Assembly: GCA_038380435.1 (NCBI GenBank)
Contig: JAWZYU010000028.1
Coordinates: 26,210,201-26,274,200, forward strand
Length of the DNA: 64,000 nt
Source of the DNA: Ryuthela nishihirai
Lineage: Eukaryota; Arthropoda; Arachnida; Araneae; Heptathelidae
Direction of reading: 5' to 3'
Both the position numbers and the translations under genes were made by a program. Every line of letters starts with the position of its first letter. Within the stretch, counting starts at the first letter, position 1. The notes under the pieces are model-generated. The model did not search any database, was not told the DNA's origin, and was given only the letters and a program-made list of their open reading frames with translations. Positions 42,486 to 54,000 of the stretch are shown one piece after another.

Positions 42486-42942
42486 GCGACTTTTCTTTTT
42501 CCAGCACGCCAGGGTCGGCACTGCGGGAACGACAGTGCTCTCTCTCTCTCTTTCCCTTGCAGCCTCGCGTGTAGCTTCCTATGTGCGCATGCGCACAACA
42601 GTCAAACACCTCGCCGCCCGTACTGTGAAGTGCACAGTTCCATACAAAGATTTTTGTATCTCTTTCATAAACTGGGGGATGGCTACTGACATTAAGCTTA
42701 AGGATTATATATTGTACAAGCTTACGCAGTATCTTGGGCATTAGGTTGTTTAACTTTGTAACTAATCATGAGGTTAGGCAAAGGAGTCGGCAACCTCCTT
42801 TAATCAGCATATTGAGCAGAGAGACTCCGCTGGTTTGCTCATGTTGCCCGTATGGATAATTGTAGATTGGCGAATAGGGTTATGAAAAGTGTGCCCAAAG
42901 GCCCAGAAAGTGGGGGAGACCTTGGATGCAGTGGAAATACGA
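42486..42942 (+). repeat. Short inverted repeat arm: unknown segment plus RTE tail piece
   Basis: 42500-42742 (GCCAGGGTCGG, TGCTCTCTCTCTC, CGCATGCGCAC, GGATTATATATTGTAC) is unrecognised. 42743-42930 matches the RTE-like C-terminal region of 24120-24320. The same junction (GCATTAGGTTGTT) occurs inverted at about 46200, so 42500-42930 and about 45980-46455 form an inverted pair enclosing arm B. Confidence 0.75.
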
Positions 42943-43030
42943 TGGAATGGGAATGCAGAGAACAGCCTGTGGACTTGTAAATATTTTGGGTTCTAAAGCA
43001 GCGGTCAAGGGTGCAAGTGAGTTTTCATGT

Positions 43031-44270
43031 TGTAAGACCCGATATGAAAGCAGCGCATATCCAAGATTCATCTGTCAAAAAAACCCTTGTGATTCCCCGT
43101 TTGGAATTTTTTAATTTCGTAGGGCTTAACCACCCATCAGTAAAACGTGGTCCGGGGTGAGGATCCGAACACGAATCTTTTATGTCACACATACCCTGTT
43201 ACCTTCAATATTTTTTATCGTGACGAATAAAATCAGAATTTTTTTTTACTAATTTTTTACCCCAATAACGTTTTTTATTTTCTGTGAGACATTTACTGCG
43301 GGATAGTCCTTCTTCTAGTGAAGGTCGAACTCGCAAAATACGGGGACATATTCAAGGATTGCATCAACCATTCAGCGAGGGGTTGACACCCAAAGTTTAT
43401 CGGGGGACTTGGCAAATTTCAGATGAATGTGAACACCAAGGAAGCGGTTCAAATCACTGCGTCGGGAAGGATTTTTTTTTTTATTTTTCTTTAATACAGG
43501 ACGTTGAATGACACTGATTAAACGCGCATAGAGAAAACTGATTTACCACGTGAAGGGTCGACCAGGGGTTTTTAATGATGCGGGATGGAGTTTTTGATAA
43601 GTGTTTAACTACTTAGGAATAAATACAGAGAATATACAACTTTGTGAGTTGATTTTCTATGTCTAGTGAACTTGTAAAAGGATGGGAGTTTGTGAAGTTT
43701 TAATAAAGGGAACTTTTGATTTTTAATAAAGGGGAGGGAATTTTAATGTGTTTAATTACTAAGGAATAAAAATTCGTAATATACAGCTTTGTGAGTTGAT
43801 TAGCGGACTTGGAAAATTTCTGATGAACGTGAATACCAAAGGAGTTTGGTGAAGTTTTAATAGAGGGACCTTTTGATTTTTAATAAAGGGGAGCGAATTC
43901 TGATAAGTGGGGTGATTTAATGAGAGTTATTAAAAAATGGGGACTTTGTGATTGAGGATTGCATCTTCCCTTTCTGCATGAGTTTGTCACCCCTGCAATA
44001 ATTCGGAGACTTGTATCATCCGATCGTTGCCAAACTAAAATTTAGTTGGACTTGGAAAATTACGACTAAAGTAGGGGTTTTTCTAAGAATAGTATTCCTC
44101 ATAGTCACTAGATGGCACCAGGGGTTAAGGGGGGGGGGGTGGGTGAGGTTTTTTTTAATAAAGGGGATTAATTAATTAATGATTATTAATTAGGGGCGTG
44201 GTCGAAAGTGGGCGGTGACGTCAATGGGGGGAAAGCACTAGTGGGGGGTCGCCAGGTTGTCTTGAAACTA
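43031..44270 (-). repeat. Solo left TIR of the long element
   Basis: 1.24 kb, same inner edge TGTAAGACCCGATATGAAAG and outer edge CTTGAAACTA as the other arms. It is closer to the left arm 25676-26918 than to the right arms, since it has the short TTAATTAATTAATGATTATT block and a single GCCAGG module. No core follows on its inner side beyond 42943. Confidence 0.85.
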
Positions 44271-44669
44271 ATCACGGGGATTGTGAAAATCCAATTACAG
44301 CACTTTATATCCTACCTGTGAAACTCTTTGAGTCAGGGAATGTGCAAGTGCATCATTCAACGTGATGCTCTTTTTGTATATCGCAGAAAGTGCTTCCCGA
44401 AACCCCACCATTACATCTTGGACTCACTGTATTTTGTGGATTGAATTTGAAAAGAATAAATTCTACAACTTAGGAGGAAAAAATCGTCCTGTATGTTTTA
44501 ATCGCTTGGAAAGTTGAGCCATACGTTAGTCTAAGTTCTTTTTGATACTTGTAAAATATTTCAAACACTTTCTTCTACATCTTATCTTACGATCTAATCA
44601 TTTTGTATCCACAAAATTTCTTTCAGAATAAGTATATCTGTCTGCCTTATTGCTGCCCAAATGTTTCAG

Positions 44670-44842
44670 TTTGAATTGTTTTACCTGAATGGAATATTTT
44701 CGTACATAACGGGTAGGTCACAAGGACCCGAGGGTTCAGAGAAGGTTGAGGGGAAGGGGACACCCTCTCAACGCTGGCCCAGATGGGACTCCAACCAAGT
44801 AATTGCAAATTACGAGATTGGTGCACTACTGACTGAGACAGT
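44670..44842 (-). mobile_element. SINE family A with internal deletion (arm B partner of 25097-25277)
   Basis: Same deletion and same neighbours as its partner; therefore it was copied with the arm rather than inserted separately. Confidence 0.8.
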
Positions 44843-44849
44843 CAGTGGC

Positions 44850-45172
44850 TGTCTACTAACAGCGGTCCAAGCCGCATTTTATGGGGCATGGGTCCTAAGC
44901 GCTGTCCAAGCTCCCAGGACTTGGACAGTTGTTAGGATACAGATTGTATCCTACCAATAAGGCCATCCATCATATGCGACTTTATGCATTGGTCCCCAGG
45001 GTCCTGGATGTCTGGAATGTCCACTTGTCACAAAGCCAGGCTGTAGGTAAAAAAAAACTTAATGCAGAGTTTAGATTCAATCCTCCAATTACAAGTCTGG
45101 TCAGACGAGTTTCATTGCAAAAGATCTGCTTTTGCTGCATTACCAATTGAGCTAACCCTCTTCTTAAGACTG
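44850..45172 (-). mobile_element. Candidate SINE family D (arm B partner of 24757-25075)
   Basis: Reverse complement of 24757-25075 with scattered substitutions. The A box region TTAGCTCAATTGGTAATGCA is unchanged. Confidence 0.45.
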
Positions 45173-45380
45173 ATAATGCCGCTGATAAATATTTAAGCTT
45201 TCATGCTCTTCAAATACTGAACACCGAAATTTTCAATTATATGTGTTTAACAATTGCAAAATGTAGGCATCGTCAACTATAATTACCTACAGCAACTCAA
45301 GACCTTGGAAAAAATTCTCTCAGAGTCCTTTCAACCAAAAATATTCCCACCCTGGTCGTAAATCCTTTGCTATAAAATTA

Positions 45381-45770
45381 GGGGCGGGGGTGGCTCAGTC
45401 GGTAGCGCGCCAGGCTCGTAATCTCTAGTTCCCAGGTTCGAGTCCCAGCTGGGTCAGCGTTGAGATTTATCTCCGCAAAAATTCCCCGCCCTGCCCACGG
45501 TCAGTAGGGGACACCGATGGGCTTGGAAAGGCCGCCGTCCGTCGGATGGGACGTTAAGCCGTGGTCCCGTGTGCGGGAGAGCCATACCCTGTGCACGTTA
45601 AAGAACACGCTGGATGGCCTTGACGGGAGGCTACCATCTGTCTCCCAACAGCTGTTCCAGTGGGTCCCCTCCCCCAACCTTCTCTGAGCCTTCGGGGTCC
45701 ATGTGACCTGGCCATTTAGCCCATGGTGTGCAAAAAAGTGCCGCTCAGAGGTAAAACAACCCAACCCAAC
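45381..45770 (+). mobile_element. SINE family A, full-length, youngest-looking copy
   Basis: Perfect flanking duplication CTTTGCTATAAAATTA at 45365-45380 and 45770-45785 (the C may belong to the tail). A box TGGCTCAGTCGGTAGCGCGC, B box GGTTCGAGTCC, CACGTTAAAGAACAC and tail GGTAAAACAACCCAACCCAA are all intact. The matching place in arm A (about 24537-24552) is empty, so this insertion came after the arms were duplicated. Confidence 0.95.
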
Positions 45771-46459
45771 TTTGCTATAAAATTACGCTATTTTTGTCCA
45801 ATACAGTGAAAACAGTCTATTAGACTACTGCAATTTCATTTTACAAAATTCCACTAATTTACTTTCATCATCATTATCATCCTCAAGCAGCAATGGGCTA
45901 CGGAGATCCAACCAGACCGTGCAATTTATTTCTCCAAGTAAGTCTGTCCTGAGCTACATCTGCTGCATCTGGCCACTGCACATCAATTCTAACTAGGTCC
46001 CGTTTGACATTGTATTTCCACTGCATCCTAGGTCTCTCCCACTTTCTGGGCCTTTGGGCACAATTTTCATAACCCTATTCGCCAATCTACAATTATCCAT
46101 ACGGGCAACATGGGCAAACCAGCGGAGTCTCTCTGCTCAATATGCTGATTAAAGGAGGTTGCCGACTCCTTTGCCTAACCTCATGATTAGTTACAAAGTT
46201 GAACAACCTAATGCCCAAGATACTGCGTAAGCTTGTACAATATATAATCCTTAAGTTTAATGTCAGTAGCCATCCTCCAGTTTATGAAAGAGATACAAAA
46301 ATCTTTGTATGGAACTGTGCACTTGACAGTACTGGCGGAGAGGTGTTTGACTGGTGTGCGCATGCGCACATTGGAAGCTACACGCGAGGCTGCAAGGGAA
46401 AGAGAGAGAGAGCACTGTCGTTCCCGCAGAGCCGACCCTGGCGTTCTGGTTGAAGGTAG

Positions 46460-47333
46460 TTTTTTTTTTTACTCCGGGTTCGAATTTTGCCAAGAGTTCA
46501 ATTCAAAGGCTAAAATTGGCTGTTTTCTACTCGTAGCATTATTGATCATGTGTGTTTATATTCATTAAATGAAATTGTTAAAAAAAAGATATAGTTGTCC
46601 ATGAAAAAAAATCGTGGAGCTTGTTCATTTTTCTGTTAACCAATTTCTCTGCAATGAACAATCCAAAAATAAAATATTGCATATGAAAATTACTACAGAT
46701 ATAATAAAGGAAGCCTAGAGGAGTATTGCAGGCATTTTTCTGCTGTAAACACAATGCCAAAATTTTCAAATTGGCCTGTTACATTGTTAGTGATGCGAAC
46801 CACCGATTTTTTTACAATCGATAGTCATCGATTTTACTATTGATAGTGTTTTAGTGTTGCCAACTTATAAAAATAAATTTTTTGTTACGTTTGGTTTTGA
46901 CTAAAAAAATTATTTTTTGTTAAATAAGCACTAATAAAACTCTTCCTACTTGTCAACTTTTACATTAAATTTTCAGGGCGAAAAATTTAGAAAGCGGAAC
47001 AAATTTAAATAAATATAAAGTTTCATCTAGAAACTTCCTATTCAAGTCGTAAAGTGTGGCGGTTACGAAGTTTACATTGACAGCTGCCATTTGCTTCTAC
47101 CTCTGTAAATATTCTAAATGGTGCTAGAGTAAGAAAAAAAATTAATATTTTTTCTCTTCCTGAGTGGAGAGGCTGGCCACAAGAAAGAAGTGTTTCGAGC
47201 TTAATAATTATCAAATAATTTGTGCTCAAATTCTGTCAAACTTATCTATTATCAACAAAATCTTCCACCTTTTGGGGATAACAGAATAATGACTATAATA
47301 AGAATTCTAATGAAGAGAAATAAAAAAAAAATA
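46460..47333. other. Non-coding, no recognised feature
   Basis: AT-rich. CGATAGTCATCGATTTTACTATTGAT-type imperfect palindromic bases lie near 46815-46845. No gene or repeat recognised. Confidence 0.4.
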
Positions 47334-47525
47334 AATACCCCCTCAAGCAGCTGCTTGCCACAGAGGTTTGACAGGAGCCTGTCAGTTTATATGCCATAGT
47401 AGAAGGTCTGAGAGGATGGCAGGACCTCAGCAGAAAAACGACACCTACCTCCATGCCTTACCCGGGGCTCGAACACAGGTCCCTTAGATCAGTAGCCAAG
47501 TGTGCTAACCACTCGGCCACGGGAC
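47334..47525 (-). mobile_element. SINE family B, inverted copy
   Basis: The minus strand begins GTCCCGTGGCCGAGTGGTTA, has B box GTTCGAGCCCCGGGTAAGG and the CAAGCAGCTGCTTGAGGGGG segment, and ends in an A/T-rich tail (AAATAAAAAAAAAATAAATA on the plus strand). Confidence 0.88.
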
Positions 47526-47593
47526 GGCGAACATGTTATAAATCTATGTCCCTTGAGGTTCGCTACTGTTTCTTGAAACAGTGGGGCAGGGTG

Positions 47594-50500
47594 ACAGTCG
47601 ATTGAATGTAGAAGACACAGTCACTACATAATATCAATGTAGTAAAAATAGTCACTACATATTGTCAGTGTAGTAAAAACAGTTACTTCATAATGTCAAT
47701 GTAGAAGACACAGTCAATACATAATGTCAATGTAGTAAAAACAGTCACTACATAATGTCCATGTAGTAAAAACAGTCACTTCATAATGTCAATGTAGTAA
47801 AAACAGTCACTACATAATGTCAATGTAGTAAAAACAGTCAGTACATAATGTCAATGTAGAAGACACAGTCACTACATAATGTCAATGTAGTTAAAACAGT
47901 CACTTCATAATGTCAATGTAGAAGACAGTCACTACATAACGTCAATGTAGTAAAAACAGTCACTACATAATGTCAATGTAGTAAAAACAGTCACTACATA
48001 ATGTCAATGTAGTAAAATCAGTCAGTACATAATGTCAATGTAGAAGACACAGTCACTACATAATGTCAATGTAGTAAAAATAGTCACTACATAATGTAGA
48101 AGACACTACATAATGTCAATGTAGTAAAAACAGTCACTACATAATGTCAGTGTAGTAAAAACAGTCACTTCATAAAGTCAATGTAGAAGACACAGTCAAT
48201 ACATAATGTCAATGTAGTAAAAACAGTCACTACATAATGTCTATGTAGTAAAAACAGTCACTACATAATGTCAGTGTAGAAAACACAGTCACTACATAAT
48301 ATCAATGTAGTAAAAATAGTCACTACATAATGTCAGTGTAGTAAAAACAGTCACTTCATAATGTCAATGTAGAAGACACAGTCAATACATAATGTCAATG
48401 TAGTAAAAATAGTCACTACGTAATGTCCATGTAGTAAACAGTCACTTCATAATGTCAATGTAGAAAACACAGTCACTACATAATGTCAATGTACTAAAAA
48501 CAGTCACTACATAATGTCAATATGGTAAAAACAGTCAGTACATAATGTCAATGTAGAAGACACAGTCACTACATAATGTCAATATAGTAAAAACAGTCAC
48601 TTCATAATGTCAATGTAGAAGACACAGTCACTACATAATATCAATGTAGTAAAAACAGTCACTACATAATGTCAATGTAGTAAAAACAGCCAGTGCATAA
48701 TGTCAATGTAGAAGACACAGGCACTACATAATGTCAATGTAGTAAAAACAGTCACTACATAATGTCAATGTAGTAAAAACTGTCAGTACATAATGTCAAT
48801 GTAGAAGACACAGTCACTACATAATGTCAATGTAGAAGACACAGTCACTACATAATGTCAATATAGTAAAAACAGTCACTATATAATGTCAATGTAGAAG
48901 ACACAGTTACTACATAATGTCAATGTAGTAAAAACAGTCACTACATAATGTCAATGGACAAGACACAGTCACTACATAATGTCAATGAAGAAGACACAGT
49001 CACTACATAATGTAAATGTAGTAAAAACAGTCACTACATAATGTCAATGTAGTAAAAACAGTCACTACATAATGTCAATGTAGTAAAAACAGTTACTACA
49101 TAATGTCAATGTAGTAAAAACAGTTACTACATAATGTTAATGTAGTAAAATCAGTCAGTACCTAATGTCAATGTAGAAGACACAGTCACTACATAATGTC
49201 AATGTTGTAAAAATAGTCACTACATAATGTCAATGTAGAAGACACTACATAATGTCAATGTAGTAAAAACAGTCACTACATAATGTCAGTGTAGTAAAAA
49301 CAGTCACTTCATAAAGTCAATGTAGAAGACACAGTCAATACATAATATCAATTTAGTGAAAACAGTCACTACGTAATGTCTATGTAGTAAAAACAGTCAC
49401 TACATAATGTCAATGTAGAAAACACAGTCACTACATAATATCAATGTAGTAAAAATAGTCACTACATAATGTCAGTGTAGTAAAAACGGTCACTTCATAA
49501 TGTCAATGTAGAAGACACAGTCAATACATAATGTCAAGGTAGTAAAAATAGTCACTACATAATGTCCATGTAGTAAAACAGTCACTTCATAATGTCAATG
49601 TAGAAAACACAGTCACTACATAATGTCAATGTAGTAAAAACAGTCACTACATAATGTCAATGTAGTAAAAACAGTCACTTCATAATGTCAATGTAGAAGA
49701 CACAGTCACTACATAATATCAATGTAGTAAAAACAGTCACTACATAATGTCAATGTAGTAAAAACAGCCAGTGCATAATGTCAATGTAGAAGACACAGTT
49801 ACTACATAATGTCAATGTAGTAAAAACAGTCACTACATAATGTCAATATAGTAAAAACTGTCAGTACATAATGTCAATGTAGAAGACACAGTCACTACAT
49901 AATGTCAATGTAGAAGACACAGTCACTACATAATGTCAATATAGTAAAAACCGTCACTATATAATGTCAATGTAGAAGACACAGTTACTACATAATGTCA
50001 ATGTAGTAAAAACAGTCACTACATAATGTCAATGGACTAGACACAGTCACTACATAATGTCAATGAAGAAGACACAGTCACTACATAATGTAAATGTAGT
50101 AAAAACAGTCACTACATAATGTCAATGTAGTAAAAACAGTCACTACATAATGTCAATATAGTAAAAACAGTCACTACATAATGTCAATGTAGTAAAAACA
50201 GTTACTACATAATGTCAATGTAGTAAAAACAGTTACTACATAATGTTAATGTAGTAAAAACAGTCACTACATAATGTCAATGTAGAAGACACAGTCACTA
50301 CATAATGTCAATGTAGTAAAAATTGTCATTACATAATGCCAATGTTGAAGACACAGTCACTACATAATATCAATGTAGTAAAAACTGTCACTACATAATG
50401 TCAATGTAGTAAAAACTGTCAATACATAATGTCAATGTAGAAGACAAAGTCACTACATAACGTCAATGTAGTAAAAACAGTCACCACATAATGTGAATGT

Positions 50501-50741
50501 AGAAGACACAGTCACTACATAATGTCAATGAAGAAGACACAGCCACTACATAACGTCAATGTAGTAAAAACAGTCACTACATAATGTCAATGTAGTAAAA
50601 AGAGTCACTTCACAATATCAATGTAGAAGACACAATCACTACATAATATCAATGTAGTAAAAACAGTCACTACATAATGTCAATGAAGTAAAAACAGTCA
50701 CTACATAATGTCAATGTAGTAAAAACAGTCAGTATATAATG
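47594..50741 (+). repeat. Minisatellite, 31-bp unit, about 100 copies, two interleaved variants
   Basis: Each unit reads (C)AGTCACTACATAATGTCA then ATGTAG and a variable part, either TAAAAAC or AAGACAC. Rare marks repeat together at a fixed distance: GCCAGTGCAT at 48689 and 49767, TCAATGGAC at 48951 and 50029 (1078 bases each), and a shortened unit GAAGACACTACAT at 48099 and 49238 (1139 bases). So the array has a higher-order period of roughly 1.1 kb. CTACAT and ATGTAG within the unit are complementary, so every unit can form a small stem. Confidence 0.95.
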
Positions 50742-50742
50742 T

Positions 50743-50990
50743 GAATTAGCCCTTTTGGGAAATGATGTTGATGAGATGAACTCTTTCGTTCGAGCTGTTA
50801 ATCTGACTGGTAGTACAGTAGGTTTGGTTATAAACAGAGAGAAAACTAAAGGGATGAAAATTGGTTAAGCAGGCTGTGATTCAGTTAATCTGAATGGTTG
50901 CAGTCTTGAGCAGGTGTCACAGTTTATCTTGGGAGCTATGTAACAGATAATGGTGATGTGCGGCATGAGATTAACAGACGAATAGGGATA
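50743..50990 (+). mobile_element. RTE-like LINE fragment beside the minisatellite
   Basis: Nearly identical to 23674-23921: it starts just after the YADN box (TTAGCCCTTTTGGGAAAT) and ends at GACGAATAGGGAT. Both edges are abrupt and lack target duplications, so it arrived by copying or recombination and not as a normal LINE insertion. Confidence 0.85.
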
Positions 50991-51052
50991 GTTTTATAGC
51001 ATAGTTTTATAGAAAATTATAGTGTATAATAGAAAGGGGGGGGGGGTAGGGT
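50991..51052. other. Filler at a duplication junction
   Basis: Repeated ATAGTTTTATAG(CA) followed by a run of about ten G and GTAGG, after which the 13 kb duplicate begins at GGGTTTTATTGACGG. Confidence 0.6.
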
Positions 51053-54000
51053 TTTATTGACGGATGAATCTTGGATCTGCGCTGCTTTCGTATCGGGTCT
51101 TAGAACATGAAAACTCACTTGCACCCTTGACCGCTGCTTTAGAACCCAAAATATTCACAAGTCCACAGGCTGTTCTCTGCATTCCCAATTCTCCCTTTAT
51201 GATAGGTCAACGTTTCAGTGTACCCCATGTAGACTTTTGAAATTATGCGCCCTAAACCTCCAAGAGCTGATGTCGTCAGATATCTGTGCGCCCGCATCAG
51301 GACTTGTCTTGGAAAGTGATTTTATGTTTGTCTCAATTACTCTCCACCGTTACGCGACATGGTTTAAAAATACTTATTAGAGTTGTATCCTCAGTACGGG
51401 GAAGTAACACTACTATGAAGAAAAATCAGCTATGGGAGTAATCATTAATCTACAATCGCTCACACAGTTTTTAAAAATCTTCTCTTCCACCTTTTATCAG
51501 CGAACGTGCAGACACTGATGAAATTCACGTTGCGGCGTCAGTTACATGCTTCTACAGGGTAAATTCTGTAAAGACTACACAGAGAATGCTAAAAGTAGAA
51601 TTCACACGTTTCCGTAAGAAACGCAACACGAATGCGTGTTAATAGAGGACAATAGTTTTAACAATTACCTACTGTAAAAAATAATAAGTCTCACTGAAGC
51701 ATATCCTTCTCAACATACCGGGGGGTAATCCATCGAAATGAGAAAGCTTCGGCCCAACATGAAAATCCAACTATATGTTCTGATCGGGTCTGTCCTGTAC
51801 TTATGCCGTTGTTCGCACGTACAAGAAGCGACGTATCTAAGAATTCCTTCTCCCCCGCTTCGACGCTGTTGCGCATTCTTCTACTAATCATTGTCACGTG
51901 ACTTTAAAGAGATGTCGGGAGATGAGCGGGCACACAGGCTGCCCACCCGCTGATGAAAGGTCAAGGGTCAACTCAAGCGCTGACCTATGGAAACCTGATA
52001 AACGAAACATGTCTAATTTCTTGTGAGAACCACTCATGTCTTATCCCCGTCAAAGATCTTTTGAACAAAGTTAAATAATTACTGTTTCCTGTCGAATGCT
52101 ACACTTTATCAGAACTCCATGTGGGGTGCCTTCGGATCATAAGTTATCACGTTCTCCAAACGTTCAGCTGATTTTACAAGGTCGACATCACAATTAAAGT
52201 ATGTAGCGGTTACAGGGAGAATATGGTCTGACCTCGTACATTAGAAAAGGGAACAATTGTTAACCCTATCACGACTAAGGGAAGCATTTTTTTACATTAT
52301 AAAATTGGTGATTGTCGTATTTAATTATAACCTTATCTGCATTTTTATACAGAATGTCAAAATAGAACGTATGCTGAATGCAACTACGTAAACGGGAAAG
52401 TTTAGAAAAAAAAAAGAACTGTCAGGACGCATAATATATATATTATGTGCAATGTCCATCTTTGCTTCACAACCAAAAGAAATTGCTTCGCAGAATATCA
52501 TAATTAGCACATCATTTTGTATAGTAATTTTATTTCATAATTTTGTATTATTTTAGTTAACATTTTGTTCTAATAAACCAATAAATAAAAGACATTGCAT
52601 AATAAGCCTAACTATAATTTGTGTTACCTTTATAGTCCATTGGGAAAAATATTTCCCATAAAATTCCAAAAAAACTACACATCGTTATGTATTTTTCTTA
52701 TGATTTTTATTTATTTTACGTCTAAATAAACTAAAATAAACAGTTACAGACTAATATTTACTCTTAGAAACCTTATGGTCCTGAAAGGGTTAATGTCATA
52801 AGAAATTGTGACGTATAATTCAGTGGAAAACCTTAAAACGAAATCTTTAACATTATTCCCAGCGTCCTTTGTTAGGTGATAGTATTAACATCCTTATGCG
52901 CTCTCACTTCAAATTTTCATATGATATTCTGGGGTTAAGTTTCAACTTTTATTTTTTCCAACGGCAATAATGCGCAGTTTCTGTGGAACGCTGGTGACTT
53001 CGATGCAAAAGACGATCCTTCTCACACTAACGATATGACTTTGCTAAAAAACAAACCTGGAATCCCATAGACAATAAAGAAATAAAAAGTCATTAAAACC
53101 GTGAATGGACTTATGTGAAACGTAATGTACTGAGCTTGACAACATTAATATAGATAGGGATCCTCGCTTGTTTTCTCTATACTATCATAACCCTCGATGC
53201 TTGAGAAATTATCAAAGATGAATGGAGCTCTGTTAAGTTCTGACCACACAATCTTCTGAGTTAATTCTGCTGTAGATGTTGTCAGGATCACAAGGGATGT
53301 TTTGCACATTCAAGGACTTTCTCAGACATTCGTTAATCAAAGTGTCTATCTGCGCATCAGACTCATCATTACACAGACAAACTACCTATCCATAGGTTGT
53401 GTAAACATTTAGAATAAAAAACTGAGTTTGCTTCACTATCATACAATCTCATAACTTAATTTTCAGATGCACGTTTCTTCATAGAATCGTAAACTCTCAA
53501 TATCTATGCATTTCCTCACACATCTCGCAAGATAAATAAAGTTCAATCACTGATTCATCTTCCCTATCTGTATATTTACTTTCTAATAAACCAAACTTTA
53601 ACGACCAAAGTACGTAACTCGCAAGCATCATCAGATTATTACTGCTTAGGTTGAAAATCTCACAATAGCCTATTCAGTACTTTTAACACAACCGATACAG
53701 CCACAAGTTACGATGACCAACATCTATCCCATAGACAGCAGGTTAGTAACATAGATCCATAGTAATACATGAACGTTGTTTACATGCCAAGATCCCCACA
53801 TCCTCTCATCCCTTCTACAGGGTCGTGTGAAAGGTAACAGTCAGATAGTTGTATTTTAAAGATACACCGAACACACTCTTACTTGCACGAACCTTCCATT
53901 TCCTAATGTATGAAAAGGAAAGCGCGAACAGTCATTCTTTCACAATAAGTCAATGTTGACTGCATTAAATATGATTCGAACGAAAGACAATCTGAATAGG

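Larger units (their letters stand above)
42943..46200 (-). repeat. Large inverted repeat, arm B (partner 24115-27005)
   Basis: The reverse complement follows arm A from 27005 back to about 24115: 87 bases of core, the left TIR (43031-44270), spacer, short SINE A, SINE D, spacer and RTE tail. The main difference is an extra full-length SINE at 45381-45770. Confidence 0.85.

Noticed and set aside
47594..50741. CRISPR array
   Set aside because: The repeats are contiguous 31-bp units with no unique spacers, there are no cas genes, and the genome is eukaryotic.
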